A stretch of 64,000 bases of DNA from Gracilaria domingensis (GCA_022539475.1 VCMS01000021.1:248001-312000); one strand, 5' to 3'. Shown: positions 51,535-61,968, numbered from the stretch's first letter. A program made the numbers and translations. Notes: a model not told the origin generated them from the letters alone.

Positions 51535-52330
51535 AGAGGTGGATCCACACGAGGCGAGAGAAGGAGCGCGCGAAGTGCCACACGCGAAGCTAGCGGCAAA
51601 GCAAAGCGAAGCGAGCCAGCGAGATTATCGAGAGACAGGTCAAACACAAAACGAGCAGAAGAGCGACGCACAGCGAGCCACGGAGCTAGAGAGAGGATCG
51701 AGCCAGACGCAAAACGCGAAGTGACAGGCGGAGCGACGCAAAGCGAGCAACAGAGCAAACCCGACGATTGCGAGAGATAGCAAACGCGAAGCAACCTAGA
51801 CACCGGAAGGCAGTCGAAAAGCGAGCGACACGAGCGAACGGCGGAGCCACGAGGTCTATCAAGGAGCAAGCGACACAGAAAACACGAAGCGAGCGGCGTA
51901 GTTTCAAGATGCGAGCCACGTAGCGAGCGAGACGACCGAACAAGACAAAAAAGTGAACCCAGGGTCAGAGTCATGAAAAGCGAGCCAAGGAGCGAACATA
52001 GCGAGCCGTCGGAGGAGCCACGCGAGGAAAGCCAAGGAAAGAGCGAGACAAAAACCACGAATCGAGCGACACAGCCACAAAAGGCGAGACACGTAGCAAG
52101 CAAAACTAGCGAGCAAGACAGAGAAGGTGACACCAGCGGCGTGGACAGAAAAAGCAATCAATGAAGCATAGAAGACGATAGGGCGGCGTAGTAACTTGAT
52201 GCAAGCCAAGATATGAGCGACACGAGCATGCGAGGCTAAAGATTAGATACAAGTTACAAAACCACGGAAAGCAAATGACGGGATGAGAAAAAGTAGTGAG
52301 CGAGGCAAGGAAAAGGACGAGATCTGCCCG
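51535..52330 (-). repeat. Right subterminal GCTCG-rich repeat array
   Basis: On the plus strand this is a field of GCGAGC and CGAGCGA units, the reverse complement of the left array. It lies between the ULP1-like gene and the right TIR and likely contains the promoter region of the transposon genes. Confidence 0.75.
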
Positions 52331-52444
52331 GCTTGAGGAGGCGAGATTCAGAACGAATGATATGGAAGCAAAGATAGGCGCTGAACAACGCGAAGGCAGC
52401 TGCGCAGGGAACGACACGAGGGTGCGAGACGATCAATGCTGGAA

Positions 52445-52757
52445 TCAGAGGCAGGGACAAGTTCAAAAAAGCGCGCCATATGCTGCGGTAAGCGGTAGAG
52501 GACTGCCAAGTGTGTTGTTTTTGCCGACAGACAGCTTTCAGTTGAAGGCTCACGTGAAAGCTTCTGGTGGCATTGCGTCAGCAATGTGACCAGGAGCTGG
52601 GGCCAATGAGCTGCTGGGTTGATGAGTAGCTGTGACTTGTAGGTGTTTTACTGGGTCCTGTGTTACGTAATTACTTGGCGAGGAGCCACCCTCCATGGCA
52701 TGAGGATTTGAAGGTGTTTTGGCACTTCTCACACGTGCTGTACAGTCTCCGGCGCCC
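52445..52757 (-). repeat. Right terminal inverted repeat of the MULE
   Basis: Reverse-complement partner of 34236-34595, ending ...GGCGCCC directly before the duplicated GACAAGATGG. Confidence 0.85.
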
Positions 52758-52767
52758 GACAAGATGG
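52758..52767. repeat. Target-site duplication, right (GACAAGATGG)
   Basis: Identical to 34226-34235. Confidence 0.9.
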
Positions 52768-54300
52768 CACACACTCACTGCCGCATCTGCTTATCTTCCG
52801 ACACTCTTGAAACCCAAAGGACCGCCCGTGACGCCCGAACGCCCTGCCCGACCACTGAGCGCATTCCTCATTCCCACCGCGGCTGAAGCGCACCCGCTAA
52901 CTGTCGGGAATTGACAGTGACGTGGGCTAATATAATGCTCTTTATGATCAATATCGCTGGGCTTTTGTAGTAGGCTTGCACGAAACCCACAGAACCAAGG
53001 CTCACAATTCACCATCGTTGCATTGGGTAGACTGTTGAACACACCAGCAACGTAGCACATTCATAGCATATTTATAGCCTAATCATAGCAAAGCTAGTGC
53101 CTCTTCTTAAAGCAGCACTCAGGTAGTACTTAACAGCAAACTTACAAACCCCTTTCTCACTAAAGGAGGGCATAGATCATTACAAGTAATATACAACCCC
53201 ACTTTGCATCACAACGCACATCAGCAGTCCACTTCACGGCAGCCATCAACCACAGGCACCTTTCCGCCAGTGAAATCGGCAGAACATCTTTCACTCAGCC
53301 AAGCAGAAGGCCGGGTGTCAGACTGTTTCTGTGAGAAGTCCAGTTTTGTCGCAACAGCCCAGCAGAGAGCCGTACGTCAAAGCGAAAGCTTTTCTCGGTG
53401 TCACTGCTCTGTCCGCTGCACACTGTGTTTTCTAGGCTGTTTTTTTTTTCAACGTTCTCTCTCGCGCGACACACAGCAAACTTTCCCGCGAACCCACTCG
53501 ACGACGCACAAGATGGAGCGACTCACGCCCAGCCCGGAAGGCGGCAGCGGCCCACACCATTGGCACCATCGCCGCACCAACATAGGAGGGAGCCCCTGGG
53601 ACCCCGAAGATTCCTCGGGTCGATTCCGCCAGCCCGACCCCCACTGACCGCTCGCATTCTACTTTACGAAGCGGGTCCTCGTTTTGGCAACTCCGACACC
53701 ATCGGCGGGCCCTCCGCCGCTCTTCGCTCCCTCCTCCTGCACCGCGTCACCTGCACACCACGACAACGGACACGGCTCCCCACCTCGCCGGCACGGACCC
53801 TCTACGGCGCCGTTTCGGACGCCCTACAGTTCGGCATGCTCCCCAAGGATCCGCGAGTTGCCTCCTGCGTCGAAACGGATATCGTAGGGCACGCGCACTC
53901 CACCTGGCTGGTAAATGAGATGTCCAAGGATCGCCTTCGCATCTACAACTGCTCACACCGCCCGCGCAACGCACCGCACACTGACTCGTCCACGGTCACC
54001 CCGGCCGCTGGATCCGGTGGGATAAGGGACTCCCCCATCATTTCGCAATGGTACCGCCACACCACACCCCGACACGCAGTGCTTGTGACGCTAGCTGCAG
54101 CATGACGGGCCATTGATCGGGGCATCAGTGCTGCTGTCACCATCACGGCGCTGGTTCATAACACTCCCCCTTTCCAAAAGGGCAGTTTTATCTGCTATAT
54201 TCGCCCTGATGCTCCGTGGTGCAGCAGGGCAACTATAACTATTATATCTGCCCGGGCAGCCGTAACCGTACCCTAGGTATCCTCTACATAGACAGTAATT
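52768..54300. other. Flank right of the MULE, no firm gene
   Basis: 53398-54105 (plus) is an open frame of 235 codons rich in Pro, Arg, Thr and His (ILLYEAGPRFGNSDTIGGPS, VETDIVGHAHSTWLVNEMSK). The part after 53650 looks somewhat protein-like, but no family, signal or promoter supports it. The upstream 52920-53200 is AT-rich. It could be the remains of a gene or element. Confidence 0.25.
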
Positions 54301-55701
54301 TAAAAAATAAAGATCATTCTGACTTTATGTTCGTTTCAAGCTCTTTACATCCAATCATTTCTTAAAAAGTAGTAAATGGAAATTATCAATCTCTCTTCTG
54401 AAATAATCTTTCATAGGAAAAAATTGTTGTCATGTTTTCTTTCAGTAATTTGTGAGCACATATTGAATTAAACCTTCACACAACTTTCTCACATTTGTTA
54501 GGAAGGTAACACGTATTTGCTTTTCCCTATCGTAAGAAAATTAGGAAAGGACAGTAGTTGTGAACAGTGGTTTACTGGACGTTATGGTTCTGAGCATCTA
54601 GCATTCACTTTAAAATAAAAAGTAGTTCTTGTCATTATGCATCATGCATGTCTACTATTTTATTGAATGGCAGTAATTTCCGCGTCCCTCAAAAAGAGAG
54701 GTCAGTTTTTGGGTCGAAGGTCAAAAGTAAATGTTCGAATGATGAATAAAAAGCGTTATATGCCTATGTTATTCTTTATGTAGAAAAGTGTAGATGACTA
54801 CGAATGTCACAAATTGCATATATTGAAACATATGCAGTGCAAGGTTTATATTCTGAAGGTGTTTTTCCTTCCTTCCGTTTGTTCCCCTACGAACGAAAGC
54901 AATTTCGTGCACTTTTTGAACTGCTGCATCAGTACATAAAACTTTTAATAACACTTTCGAAACCCAATGCATATCACTTCCGCAAAGATAAGGTTTGAAA
55001 CTAAACCTTTTAGGATCTTAGTATAGAGAGGTATAAATTATGAACAAGGCTATAAATATTTACCTGCTACCCTGTACTCACATCACATCTTCTTCTAAAC
55101 GCTGTTTCGTTACGAGTTCATGAGCTCTTCTGATTCTTCCGTGGCCTGAGCCGTGCTCTGTACTCAGGTGATTGAGGACAAGAAGAAGTACTATTTGGGT
55201 TACTGTCGGCAGTCGCTCGTTTTTCAGACGCTGAAGATAACTCTTCTATTCCGTTGTGGGACTACATTCGAAATCATCCGAATGATGATCATCTTCACAT
55301 TCATTTTCGCTGTCATTTCTTGTTTTCTGAGAATTATAAAATTGCTTTGGCAACCTTCGCGTGCTGGGAAGAGCGGAAAATTGCAAATGAGGCAGGAGTG
55401 CACTGTCAGACATTTATGACCTACTATGATTACAGAATAACAGCACAAGCACCGTCGTATGCGTAGTACGGTATATATTGCTGACAGTGTACCAAGCCTA
55501 AGGCTATTGACCAAACAAACGAAGGTTGCTATTCTGGGTGGCTAAATCGGCATAGATCAGCAAGAAAGTGTGTATTTCCAGGAGGATCCGTTATCAGTTA
55601 GCTTCGTTCTCGACGAAAAAAAGTGGCTTTTACCCAACGCATAAATATATTTGTAGATATGTCGTAGTACCATTGGAGTCTCCTAATATGACTTCAAAGA
55701 C
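54301..55701. other. AT-rich stretch without a supported gene
   Basis: Short frames only (70-103 codons) with no motifs. Probably decayed repeat sequence. Confidence 0.45.
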
Positions 55702-55802
55702 CTAATCATAACACCAAAAGTACGCCGTACTAAACCGCGGTATATAGCGATTTTGTTGCCATATAGCGGTGTTGAGTACGGCGTAATTCTGTTATTATGA
55801 TA
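55702..55802. repeat. Foldback element, about 100 bp
   Basis: Imperfect arms of about 45 bp (left with AATCATAACACCAAAAG then TACGCCGTACT; right the reverse complement of AGTACGGCGTA then ATTCTGTTATTATGAT) around a short loop. The core TACGCCGTACT pairs exactly. It could be a MITE-like unit. No target duplication was identified. Confidence 0.6.
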
Positions 55803-56068
55803 TTTACTTTAGATTCAGAACCAAATACTCCACTCAAGCATTCTATCGCCTAGCAAGGTATTCTTCTTTGGTGACCTAACAACGCAAATCTTCCATGATA
55901 CAGACGTTCTACTTATGGTGAAGGAGTATCATCGACATTTTCAGACTCCGCGACATCTACCGCAATATATGTGAACATCTTGGCTGCACACACCGTGCCA
56001 CTGTAATGTCTCTGCCTCTCTGTAGGCAAAGACGTAGTACATCACGAAACTTTCACAACTATTCACGA

Positions 56069-56614
56069 CTACTGATTGGCGCAAAATATATGTTTCTCAC
56101 TATTTTGAACGTTTTGCCATTTCCCGCTTTTCCCTGTGAACATATTCGAAACAGGATCTGGAAGACAGGCGAATGTTGCCCTTTTTGATTTCACATATCG
56201 TCGCCCAGTGCACAAATATGCTCCGTAGCGAGTGAGACAAATGGTCTTTGGACGTCCTTTAGACTGATCTGGCACAGATTCCTGTCCAGGACTTCCATTA
56301 CGAACGCATACATAACATGATTTTCCATTTTTCCTTTTTCCAATTGATGACGCAAACATGACAGCAAAATGTTCTCTTGATTTCCTTCCCCTCCAGCCGT
56401 TCTTCGTATTGAATAAATCTATCGCTGTTTGTCTTGTTGGAATAGTCTCTAAGCGAATCGAAAACATTTTGGGCCCGATAGGAGCATCGTCCGGAACTAT
56501 AGGCCTCTTCGACCTGGAAGAAAATACAGTAGCTGCGCACTTCTTCGAAGCTTTTGGCAAACCATAGTCAAGAAGAACTTCTTTCACAAATGTTCTCATA
56601 CCAATTTTCTTCAT
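56069..56614 (-). pseudogene. Possible piggyBac-like transposase C-terminal fragment
   Basis: A 181-codon frame. The middle resembles the end of a DDE transposase core (TAIDLFNTKNGWRGRKSREH). The C-terminal third has spaced Cys pairs after a basic stretch (GKRKNGKSCYVCVRNG, then a Tyr-x-Cys block YLCTGRRYVKSKRATFAC), loosely like the Cys-rich tail of piggyBac-type transposases. The catalytic core is absent and no TTAA-flanked ends were found. It may instead be an unrelated gene remnant. The LTR at 56641 lies immediately upstream. Confidence 0.3.
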
Positions 56615-56640
56615 CTTCCCTTTATAGTCCTACCAAAACA

Positions 56641-57422
56641 TGTTTTTCATAGTTTGTTGATCCGTTACCTGCTTCGACACCTCAGTTATGAGAGGCTACT
56701 GGTAGCGCCCTTTTTGGGATATGCTAGGAAGGATAGTTTTGTGCACAGGTTGCAGTTGGCCGATACGCGAGCCCGTGGCAAGCCTGCACGGGCACACCTG
56801 TAGTGTTTGCGCATGCCGGATAGTTAGATATTTCTTGATATTTCAGTGCGTATATAGTGGCGGCACTTGGCACGAAAAGTAAACCTCAAGAAGGCTTCTG
56901 GCTCTGACTTTCATGTCGTTTGTGAACGGTGTACGTCCCTAATCGGGCAAGCCGCCACAATCCCGGGCTAGTCATCCGACCTCTGCCACTGAGGAGTCCT
57001 AGACCGTCGTTACGGCACCTTTTGTTGTTTCTTTGTTATTATTTCCGTCATACGGCTCTCGTTTCTCTGCCCTGTTATACAGGTTTTTGCCCTCTAGTCT
57101 CGGGACTTATTACCGTCTATCACGAGTCAGTGCTCAGCAGTGCGGCTCGTTTGCTGATCCGCTGTCACTCTCTACCGTTAGGCTGGATATCTCCACTCGC
57201 TGTGGCTCGCCGGAACAACCGGATACCTACGCCGATTCTTCCCCTTCACCTCTGACTGCATGCTCAGATCGGGGCCACCCGGACTTACACCCGGCATCGC
57301 GCTGGCCCTATCAGAGGGTTCTACTGCTGCATCTACCCCTATAGAGAGCAGGTCTCGAACACCCTGTCGGTGCGCTTTCCGCGACGCGGCTCTTGTTTGC
57401 CCACTCGTGGGATTGCACCACA
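56641..57422 (+). mobile_element. Solo-type LTR (pair of 6876-7668), less eroded
   Basis: About 780 bp, collinear with 6876-7668, starting near TGTTTTTCATAGTTTGTTGA and ending GGGATTGCACCACA. It keeps C and G where the other copy has T and A. Its right end abuts the coding sequence of the YqaJ-like relic, which it interrupts. No clear target duplication was found, so the edges are approximate or rearranged. Confidence 0.65.
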
Positions 57423-58502
57423 GATGTCAGAGGCATCGCGCCTAAACAACACTGACACGATACGGATAAGTCTCCAACAATATAAAGAGTTCACAAGAAG
57501 AACGACATATTGGCGATGTGAGACCTTCGATATTCCACCTAATGTCTTAACTCGCTCGGGAAATATTACTGCTGCCTGTCTAGAGAATGTATCTGTGCCA
57601 ATCTTTCCGATTTCATTCCAACATTTGACAGCCGCTGGTCTAATATATTTCGTCTCGGAAAGTGGTTCATATGTTTGATTGGCAAGATCCATTGCCGTAG
57701 AGGAAAGTGAAGTGTGCAACTTTCTTGCGCTCGGATTCTTGAAGTGAGATTGTTTCTTAACTTGATTTGGTATCAGGCTGTCGGGATTGAATATGTCTTT
57801 ACCCACTGCTTGTAAAACGGAAGAAACGACCAATTTCAAGGCTTCCGTGAATTGCTTCTCGTCTCTTAATTGTAGGTCCACGATGTAAACCAAACCGTTT
57901 GGTCCTGCTACAGCAAAAAGCATTCTTCACAATCCATAAACCGCAGCGTGATGAAATAGTTGAATTCTGTGCTGCACAGAGGAAATGTATGTCATGAGGT
58001 CTCTCACGATTGGAGGAGCCGTTTCGTGTTCACGGCTTTCTTCGATAACCCTTGTTTTCGAAGCCCATCCTAGATCTTCAACTGTGAGCACAATTGAAGA
58101 GTACCGAGTCGGCAGTAACTGGGTACGCAATCGTTTTGATTCCAAAAGAGCTCTTCCGTGATGCGTTTTGCATTCAACCACAGCAAGCTCGAAATCATTT
58201 CCTTTCGGTATAGCAGCAATTCCATCAACGCTTGTCAAGAAGCGATGATCATAATTTGCTTGTACCAGGCCTCTTTTCACCAGTACAGAAATGGATTGAG
58301 CGCATGGAGATGTCGTAGTAGAGAATGAATTTGCACCACTACAAAACTCATATACCACAGAGCGAAGAATACTACCTTCGTTAAGAGACCCCGATGTCTG
58401 AGCTGCAGTCATTCGAGATGGTTTTCTGAACATGGCGCTATCTAACTTCTGCAGGATTTTGGTTCTTACCAAATCACTCTGAGACCTTGATGTACCTTGC
58501 AT
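57423..58502 (-). pseudogene. YqaJ-like PD-(D/E)XK nuclease, stop codon and LTR-truncated 3' end
   Basis: The start at 58502 (MQGTSRSQSDLVRTKI) opens a protein with a nuclease core of the YqaJ/lambda-exonuclease kind: a Glu in NEGSILRSVVYEF, then D93 in SVDGIAAIPKG and E110-x-K112 in LAVVECKTHHG, the PD-(D/E)XK triad. The frame meets a TGA at 57927-57929 and continues in the same frame (LFAVAGPNGLVYIVDLQLRD) until the LTR at 57422 cuts it. Such nucleases occur in phages, as host proteins and as transposon passengers. Here the surroundings are transposon-rich. It is inactive as it stands unless the TGA is read through. Confidence 0.65.
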
Positions 58503-58659
58503 GTTGTTACTTGTATTATGCCTCTTGTGAAGTGGGAACTGTACAGTTTATGATTGTTATTGCATCTATTTGATATCCTATACTACATAATGTGGGTGCG
58601 GTGCACTCCTGTAAGTACATTCAGGAGGACATCGTGACTTGGCATGCTTGCAATGCCCG

Positions 58660-58990
58660 AAGGCAATGCCACGTGTGCTAAACTGGCCAATGATGTCACA
58701 CTGTACTGGGTTCGGCCCCACTACTCTACAAATAGGAGTACTACTGCATCTAGTTAGTAACTATAGTGCGTTATTGCATTTCTAGTCCCTTCTAGATGGT
58801 TCAGAACTCTACATAAAGGGTCTCAGAGACGCCTAGCGGTGTCTCGACCCAAAAAACCATGGCGTTCATCAAATTTCTTATTGTATCAACCTTACCCAAT
58901 ATCTTGGGCAGTGCAGCTAAGTAAGTTATTACTGCGTCTAGGTTTTTGTGCCTTTCTAACATCTTTTGTGTTTGCGCGTTTTGTGCGAGC
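58660..58990 (-). repeat. Left inverted repeat of the gag-protease unit
   Basis: Reverse complement aligns with 61491-61815. Anchors are CACAAAACGCG, CCTAGACGCAGTAATAACTT, GGGTAAGGTTGAT and TTTAGCACACGTG. Confidence 0.8.
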
Positions 58991-59067
58991 ACTGCTATAC
59001 TCAACAGATAACCCAGTACTGGTCGAAGCGCCCTAGGCGTGGACGGGAATCGGGTAGTGTGTACCAA
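58801..59067 (-). CDS. Outward-reading small protein, left copy, 88 aa
   Basis: The C-terminal 54 residues (from KMLERHKNLDAVITYLAALP to ETPLGVSETLYVEF) match the right copy. Conserved blocks are ERH, LDAVITYLAALPK, GKVD, LMNAM, WV, TP and GVS-x-TLY-x-EF. The N-terminal 34 residues (MVHTTRFPSTPRALRPVLGY...) are not shared. The shared part looks like two amphipathic helices. No family was recognised. Confidence 0.55.
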   Translation of the reverse strand: MVHTTRFPSTPRALRPVLGYLLSIAVLAQNAQTQKMLERHKNLDAVITYLAALPKILGKVDTIRNLMNAMVFWVETPLGVSETLYVEF

Positions 59068-59575
59068 GAGCGCTTCTGTCGTCAGTGAATCCCACCGGAG
59101 CTTCGGCTCGGATAACGGTGTCGGTCGAGAGACCTGGTGCTACACGGACTTTGGCGCTGGACGGGAAGCTGTCCGTTGGGTTTTCTTTGAGTGCTGCGTA
59201 ACGTCTTCTGCGAGAGACTAGCTTGGGCATAGAGTGAAGACTTATCTTCAGTTAGTAACTCTCCTTGGAACGTCTCGTAAGAAGTCTATACGCTTGTCTC
59301 TGGACGCGCAGAGATAGGTTTGGCTGCAGGATTCGCGTGCAGTTTGTTGTTGTTTGTTGTTCGTTTTCTTTTGACTCGTGGTTGTCCATCCACTAGTTTG
59401 TCCTTTTTCCTTCTTTGCCCTGGGGTCTTCCCCTGGGCATACTACGTTTATTTCTTTGGTGGATTCTGGGCCCACGTTGGTCTTTTTGAGTGGCTGGTTG
59501 TTCTACCCTGACTCTCTTTCTGCTACGAGAGGCAAGTGTAAGGGTCTGTAAACACTCGCGTCGTTTGCCACCAAA

Positions 59576-60600
59576 ATGACTTCCAGATGGTACTCTCGAG
59601 GAGGGAATCAACCGAATGAAGCATCCTCCACTACAGTTAATTTCGATGGTTCTTCCGTCGATGTGAGAAAGTTCTTCTTCTTCTATGAGAATGTTGCAAT
59701 GTCTGACAAGACTGGAGAAGAACGTGCTCTTGGCCTTCTTGGTTTTCTGGAAGGCGAGGCATTCGATTTCTATTATGAGACATATTCTGAAGATGGTTCT
59801 CTGGCTGCAGAAGCAAGAGATTACAATGCAGTTAAGTCGTCACTGATTGATCGCTTTGGTCCAAGTGAGGGACCTAAAGAGAAAATTCGCTGTTCAGGTT
59901 CTTCACGTTTAGATTATACAGATCTGCTCGGGTCGATGAAAGAGATGGACAGCTGTTTTGAGAAAGCTGGATTCAACTCTGAGGCCAAGTTCGGCCTTCT
60001 TCGTCAAGCGGTCATGGAATTTGCGGACTTGGCGCAGTTTGTAATGTTTCGTGGTGCTGAGGACTACAATTCTCTAAGAGAAGTCGTGAAATCATTTGTC
60101 TCTCTGGAAAGAAGACCCTAGGTTTCTACGAAGCCCTTAATGCTCTTTTCCCGGCCAACCACGTTTTACAGAAGCCAAGGAAGCAGGCGCAGTCTTCGTC
60201 TGATGTCCTTGAGGACAAAGTGAACGAGTCATCTGACCAGCTTGCGCATTTGTCTCTGATGATGAAGAAGAGTCAGTCCTCTCCGTCGAGTAATCGTCAA
60301 GGTGGCGATCGTATGTGTTCGTATTGCCGACAGCCAGGACATACTTCCATCAGATGTGAGTCGAACCCTCATCGTGACACTCGTTGCGTCCGGTGCGGTA
60401 AATTCGGCCATTCAGTGAATACATGCTGTAAGAGACCATCCAATGACAACTCGCGTGAAGTGAAGTTTGAGAACGCGAGGAGTGAATCGCAGTCTGAAGA
60501 AAAGCTTAGGGTACAAGATTCCCTTCACCTTCAGAACAGCATGAGAAAGAGAACCATGTCTCTGTCATCACGGAGCAAAAGCATGACGACGACTTTGTGA
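59576..60600 (+). pseudogene. Gag-like region with two zinc knuckles
   Basis: The first part (from MTSRWYSRGG) looks like a retroelement capsid domain (VNFDGSSVDVRKFFFFYEN, ERALGLLGFLEGEAFDFYYE, SSLIDRFGP). The second has two adjacent knuckles, CSYCRQPGHTSIRC (C-x2-C-x4-H-x4-C) and CVRCGKFGHSVNTC, the same spacing. It is not closely similar to gag of elements A or B. The region is degraded. Confidence 0.7.
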
Positions 60601-60860
60601 ACACAGCTAAGAGAGCTGCAGATGAAACCTCACTTCCGAAGCAAGCTCGTACGGAAGAGCTCAGTGGAATTTCGCCGGTCATGTTCCCGAATACTGCCCA
60701 GTCTCAAGAGGACGGTAGCAGACGTGCCCGTTCCGCACAGACCATTAAAATCAAGACACGTAGGCTTGGAGTTCGAAAGAGTTCCTCGAGCAAAGTTAAG
60801 CTTCAGTAACACGTAGGCAAGTACAATGTCTACGAAGAACTGGCCAATTCTCCCTCTGGT

Positions 60861-61544
60861 TTGACCTTTGGACAGTTACTTCGAGGAGATGCCGACGAAG
60901 CGAAGAAGAGTATTCGCCGTCTCATTTCTGCTCGAAGGTCTACTAGAACCACCTCCTACGCAGATACAGATGTGAAGGCCCGTCGTCTAAAAGTCGTTCA
61001 AGTTAAGATATACGGCTTGGATACACAGGCGTTGCTCGACTCAGGGGCGGTTCCTAACATTATGTCTGCGAGTCTTGCAGAAAAGCTTTCTGTCAAACCA
61101 GCGGTGACAGAGAAGAAGATCACCGTGGCTGATGGAAGTACTTCCGAATGTTTGGGTATTCCCAAAGAAGTTCCAGTGAAGTTCGCATCATTCGTAGTCC
61201 CCCTGGACTTCCTTGTCGTGAAAGGAACTACATTTGAAGTTATCATTGGTTGCCCTTCTTTGGAAATGCTTCAAGCTTGTTTGAATCTTGGAACTCAGCA
61301 AGTGAAGATGAAACCTGATGAGAAGTCCATCACTCTTGGACCTGAGTACGACAGAACCGATCTCGAGCAGTACACCCCACTTTCTGGTACTGACAGTGAA
61401 GACTTCACTTCTGACTCCAGTGCAGTTCCACTTTCGTCTGATTCCGAATCTGATGACGAGGAGGAATTAGTCTTAACTCACATGAAGAGGGACTATCACA
61501 AAACGCGTAAACACAAAAGATGTCAGAAAGGCACAGAGGCCTAG
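60861..61544 (+). pseudogene. Retropepsin-like region of the inverted-repeat unit
   Basis: Carries the single aspartic-protease signature ALLDSGAVPNIMSASLAEKL and the later hydrophobic IIGCPSLEML segment that normally follows the flap, then a Ser/Asp-rich acidic tail (DSEDFTSDSSAVPLSSDSES). As a retropepsin it would work as a dimer to cut Gag. It is not followed by RT. Confidence 0.7.
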
Positions 61545-61815
61545 ACGCAGTAATAACTTACTTAGCTGCACTGCCAAAGGTAGTGGGTAAGGTTGATAAA
61601 ATAATAAAGTTGATGAACGCAATGTTGTCTTGGGTCAAGACACCGCCTGGCGTCTCTGACACCCTTTATATAGAGTTCTGAAGCCTTCTAGTGAACTCAG
61701 AAATGCATACTAACATAATAGTTACTATATTAACGCAGTGCTACTCCTACATGTAGAATAGTAGGCACCACCGGAGTGCAGAGAGCGCCCATTGGCTGAT
61801 TTAGCACACGTGTGG
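61491..61815 (+). repeat. Right inverted repeat of the gag-protease unit
   Basis: Partner of 58660-58990. Its inner end overlaps the end of the protease frame. Confidence 0.8.
61520..61681 (+). CDS. Outward-reading small protein, right copy, 53 aa
   Basis: Begins MSERHRGLDAVITYLAALPK and ends GVSDTLYIEF before a TGA at the same place as the left copy. It starts inside the last codons of the retropepsin frame, in another frame, as compact mobile elements often arrange their genes. Between the copies about two thirds of residues are identical, and the central block LDAVITYLAALPK is unchanged. Confidence 0.55.
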   Translation: MSERHRGLDAVITYLAALPKVVGKVDKIIKLMNAMLSWVKTPPGVSDTLYIEF

Positions 61816-61968
61816 TTGCACTCAAGCATTCCACGTGTACTGAACCGCACTGTACTCTCCAGTGTGCAGCCACGTGTACCTGCTGACGCATAATCGCACG
61901 CCCGGACATCTTGCATATGCGCCAACAATGCATTCTACAGTGAACCCCATTCCATGTAAAAGTGGTTG

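Larger units (their letters stand above)
34236..52757 (-). mobile_element. MULE-type DNA transposon with nested element B
   Basis: Long terminal inverted repeats begin GGGCGCC[A/G]GAGACT at both ends, and GACAAGATGG is perfectly duplicated outside them (34226-34235 and 52758-52767). Minus-strand genes are, in order, a ULP1-like protease, a zinc-finger protein spliced to a MURA-type transposase, and a SWIM finger at the transposase C-terminus. Without element B (10.6 kb) it is about 7.9 kb. ULP1-bearing MULEs are known from plants; this one would be an algal or protist relative. The transposase is now split by element B, so this copy cannot make it whole. The perfect target duplication points to recent movement. 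Confidence 0.9.
58660..61815 (+). mobile_element. Gag-protease unit bounded by long terminal inverted repeats
   Basis: About 3.2 kb. The ends (58660-58990 and 61491-61815) are inverted repeats of about 330 bp at roughly 70-75% identity, not direct LTRs. Inside, on the plus strand, are gag-like, zinc-knuckle and retropepsin segments. No RT, RNase H, integrase or DDE transposase is visible. The inner part of each inverted repeat encodes the same small protein reading outward. The unit is broken in places and is treated as a fossil. It may be a non-autonomous TIR element that took up a retroelement gag-pro, or a type with no close named relative. The outer edges fade gradually and no target duplication was fixed. 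Confidence 0.6.

Noticed and set aside
53398-54105. 235-codon Pro/Arg-rich frame as a real gene
   Set aside because: Three frames are open over the same GC-rich stretch and none shows a domain; kept only as a low-confidence note.
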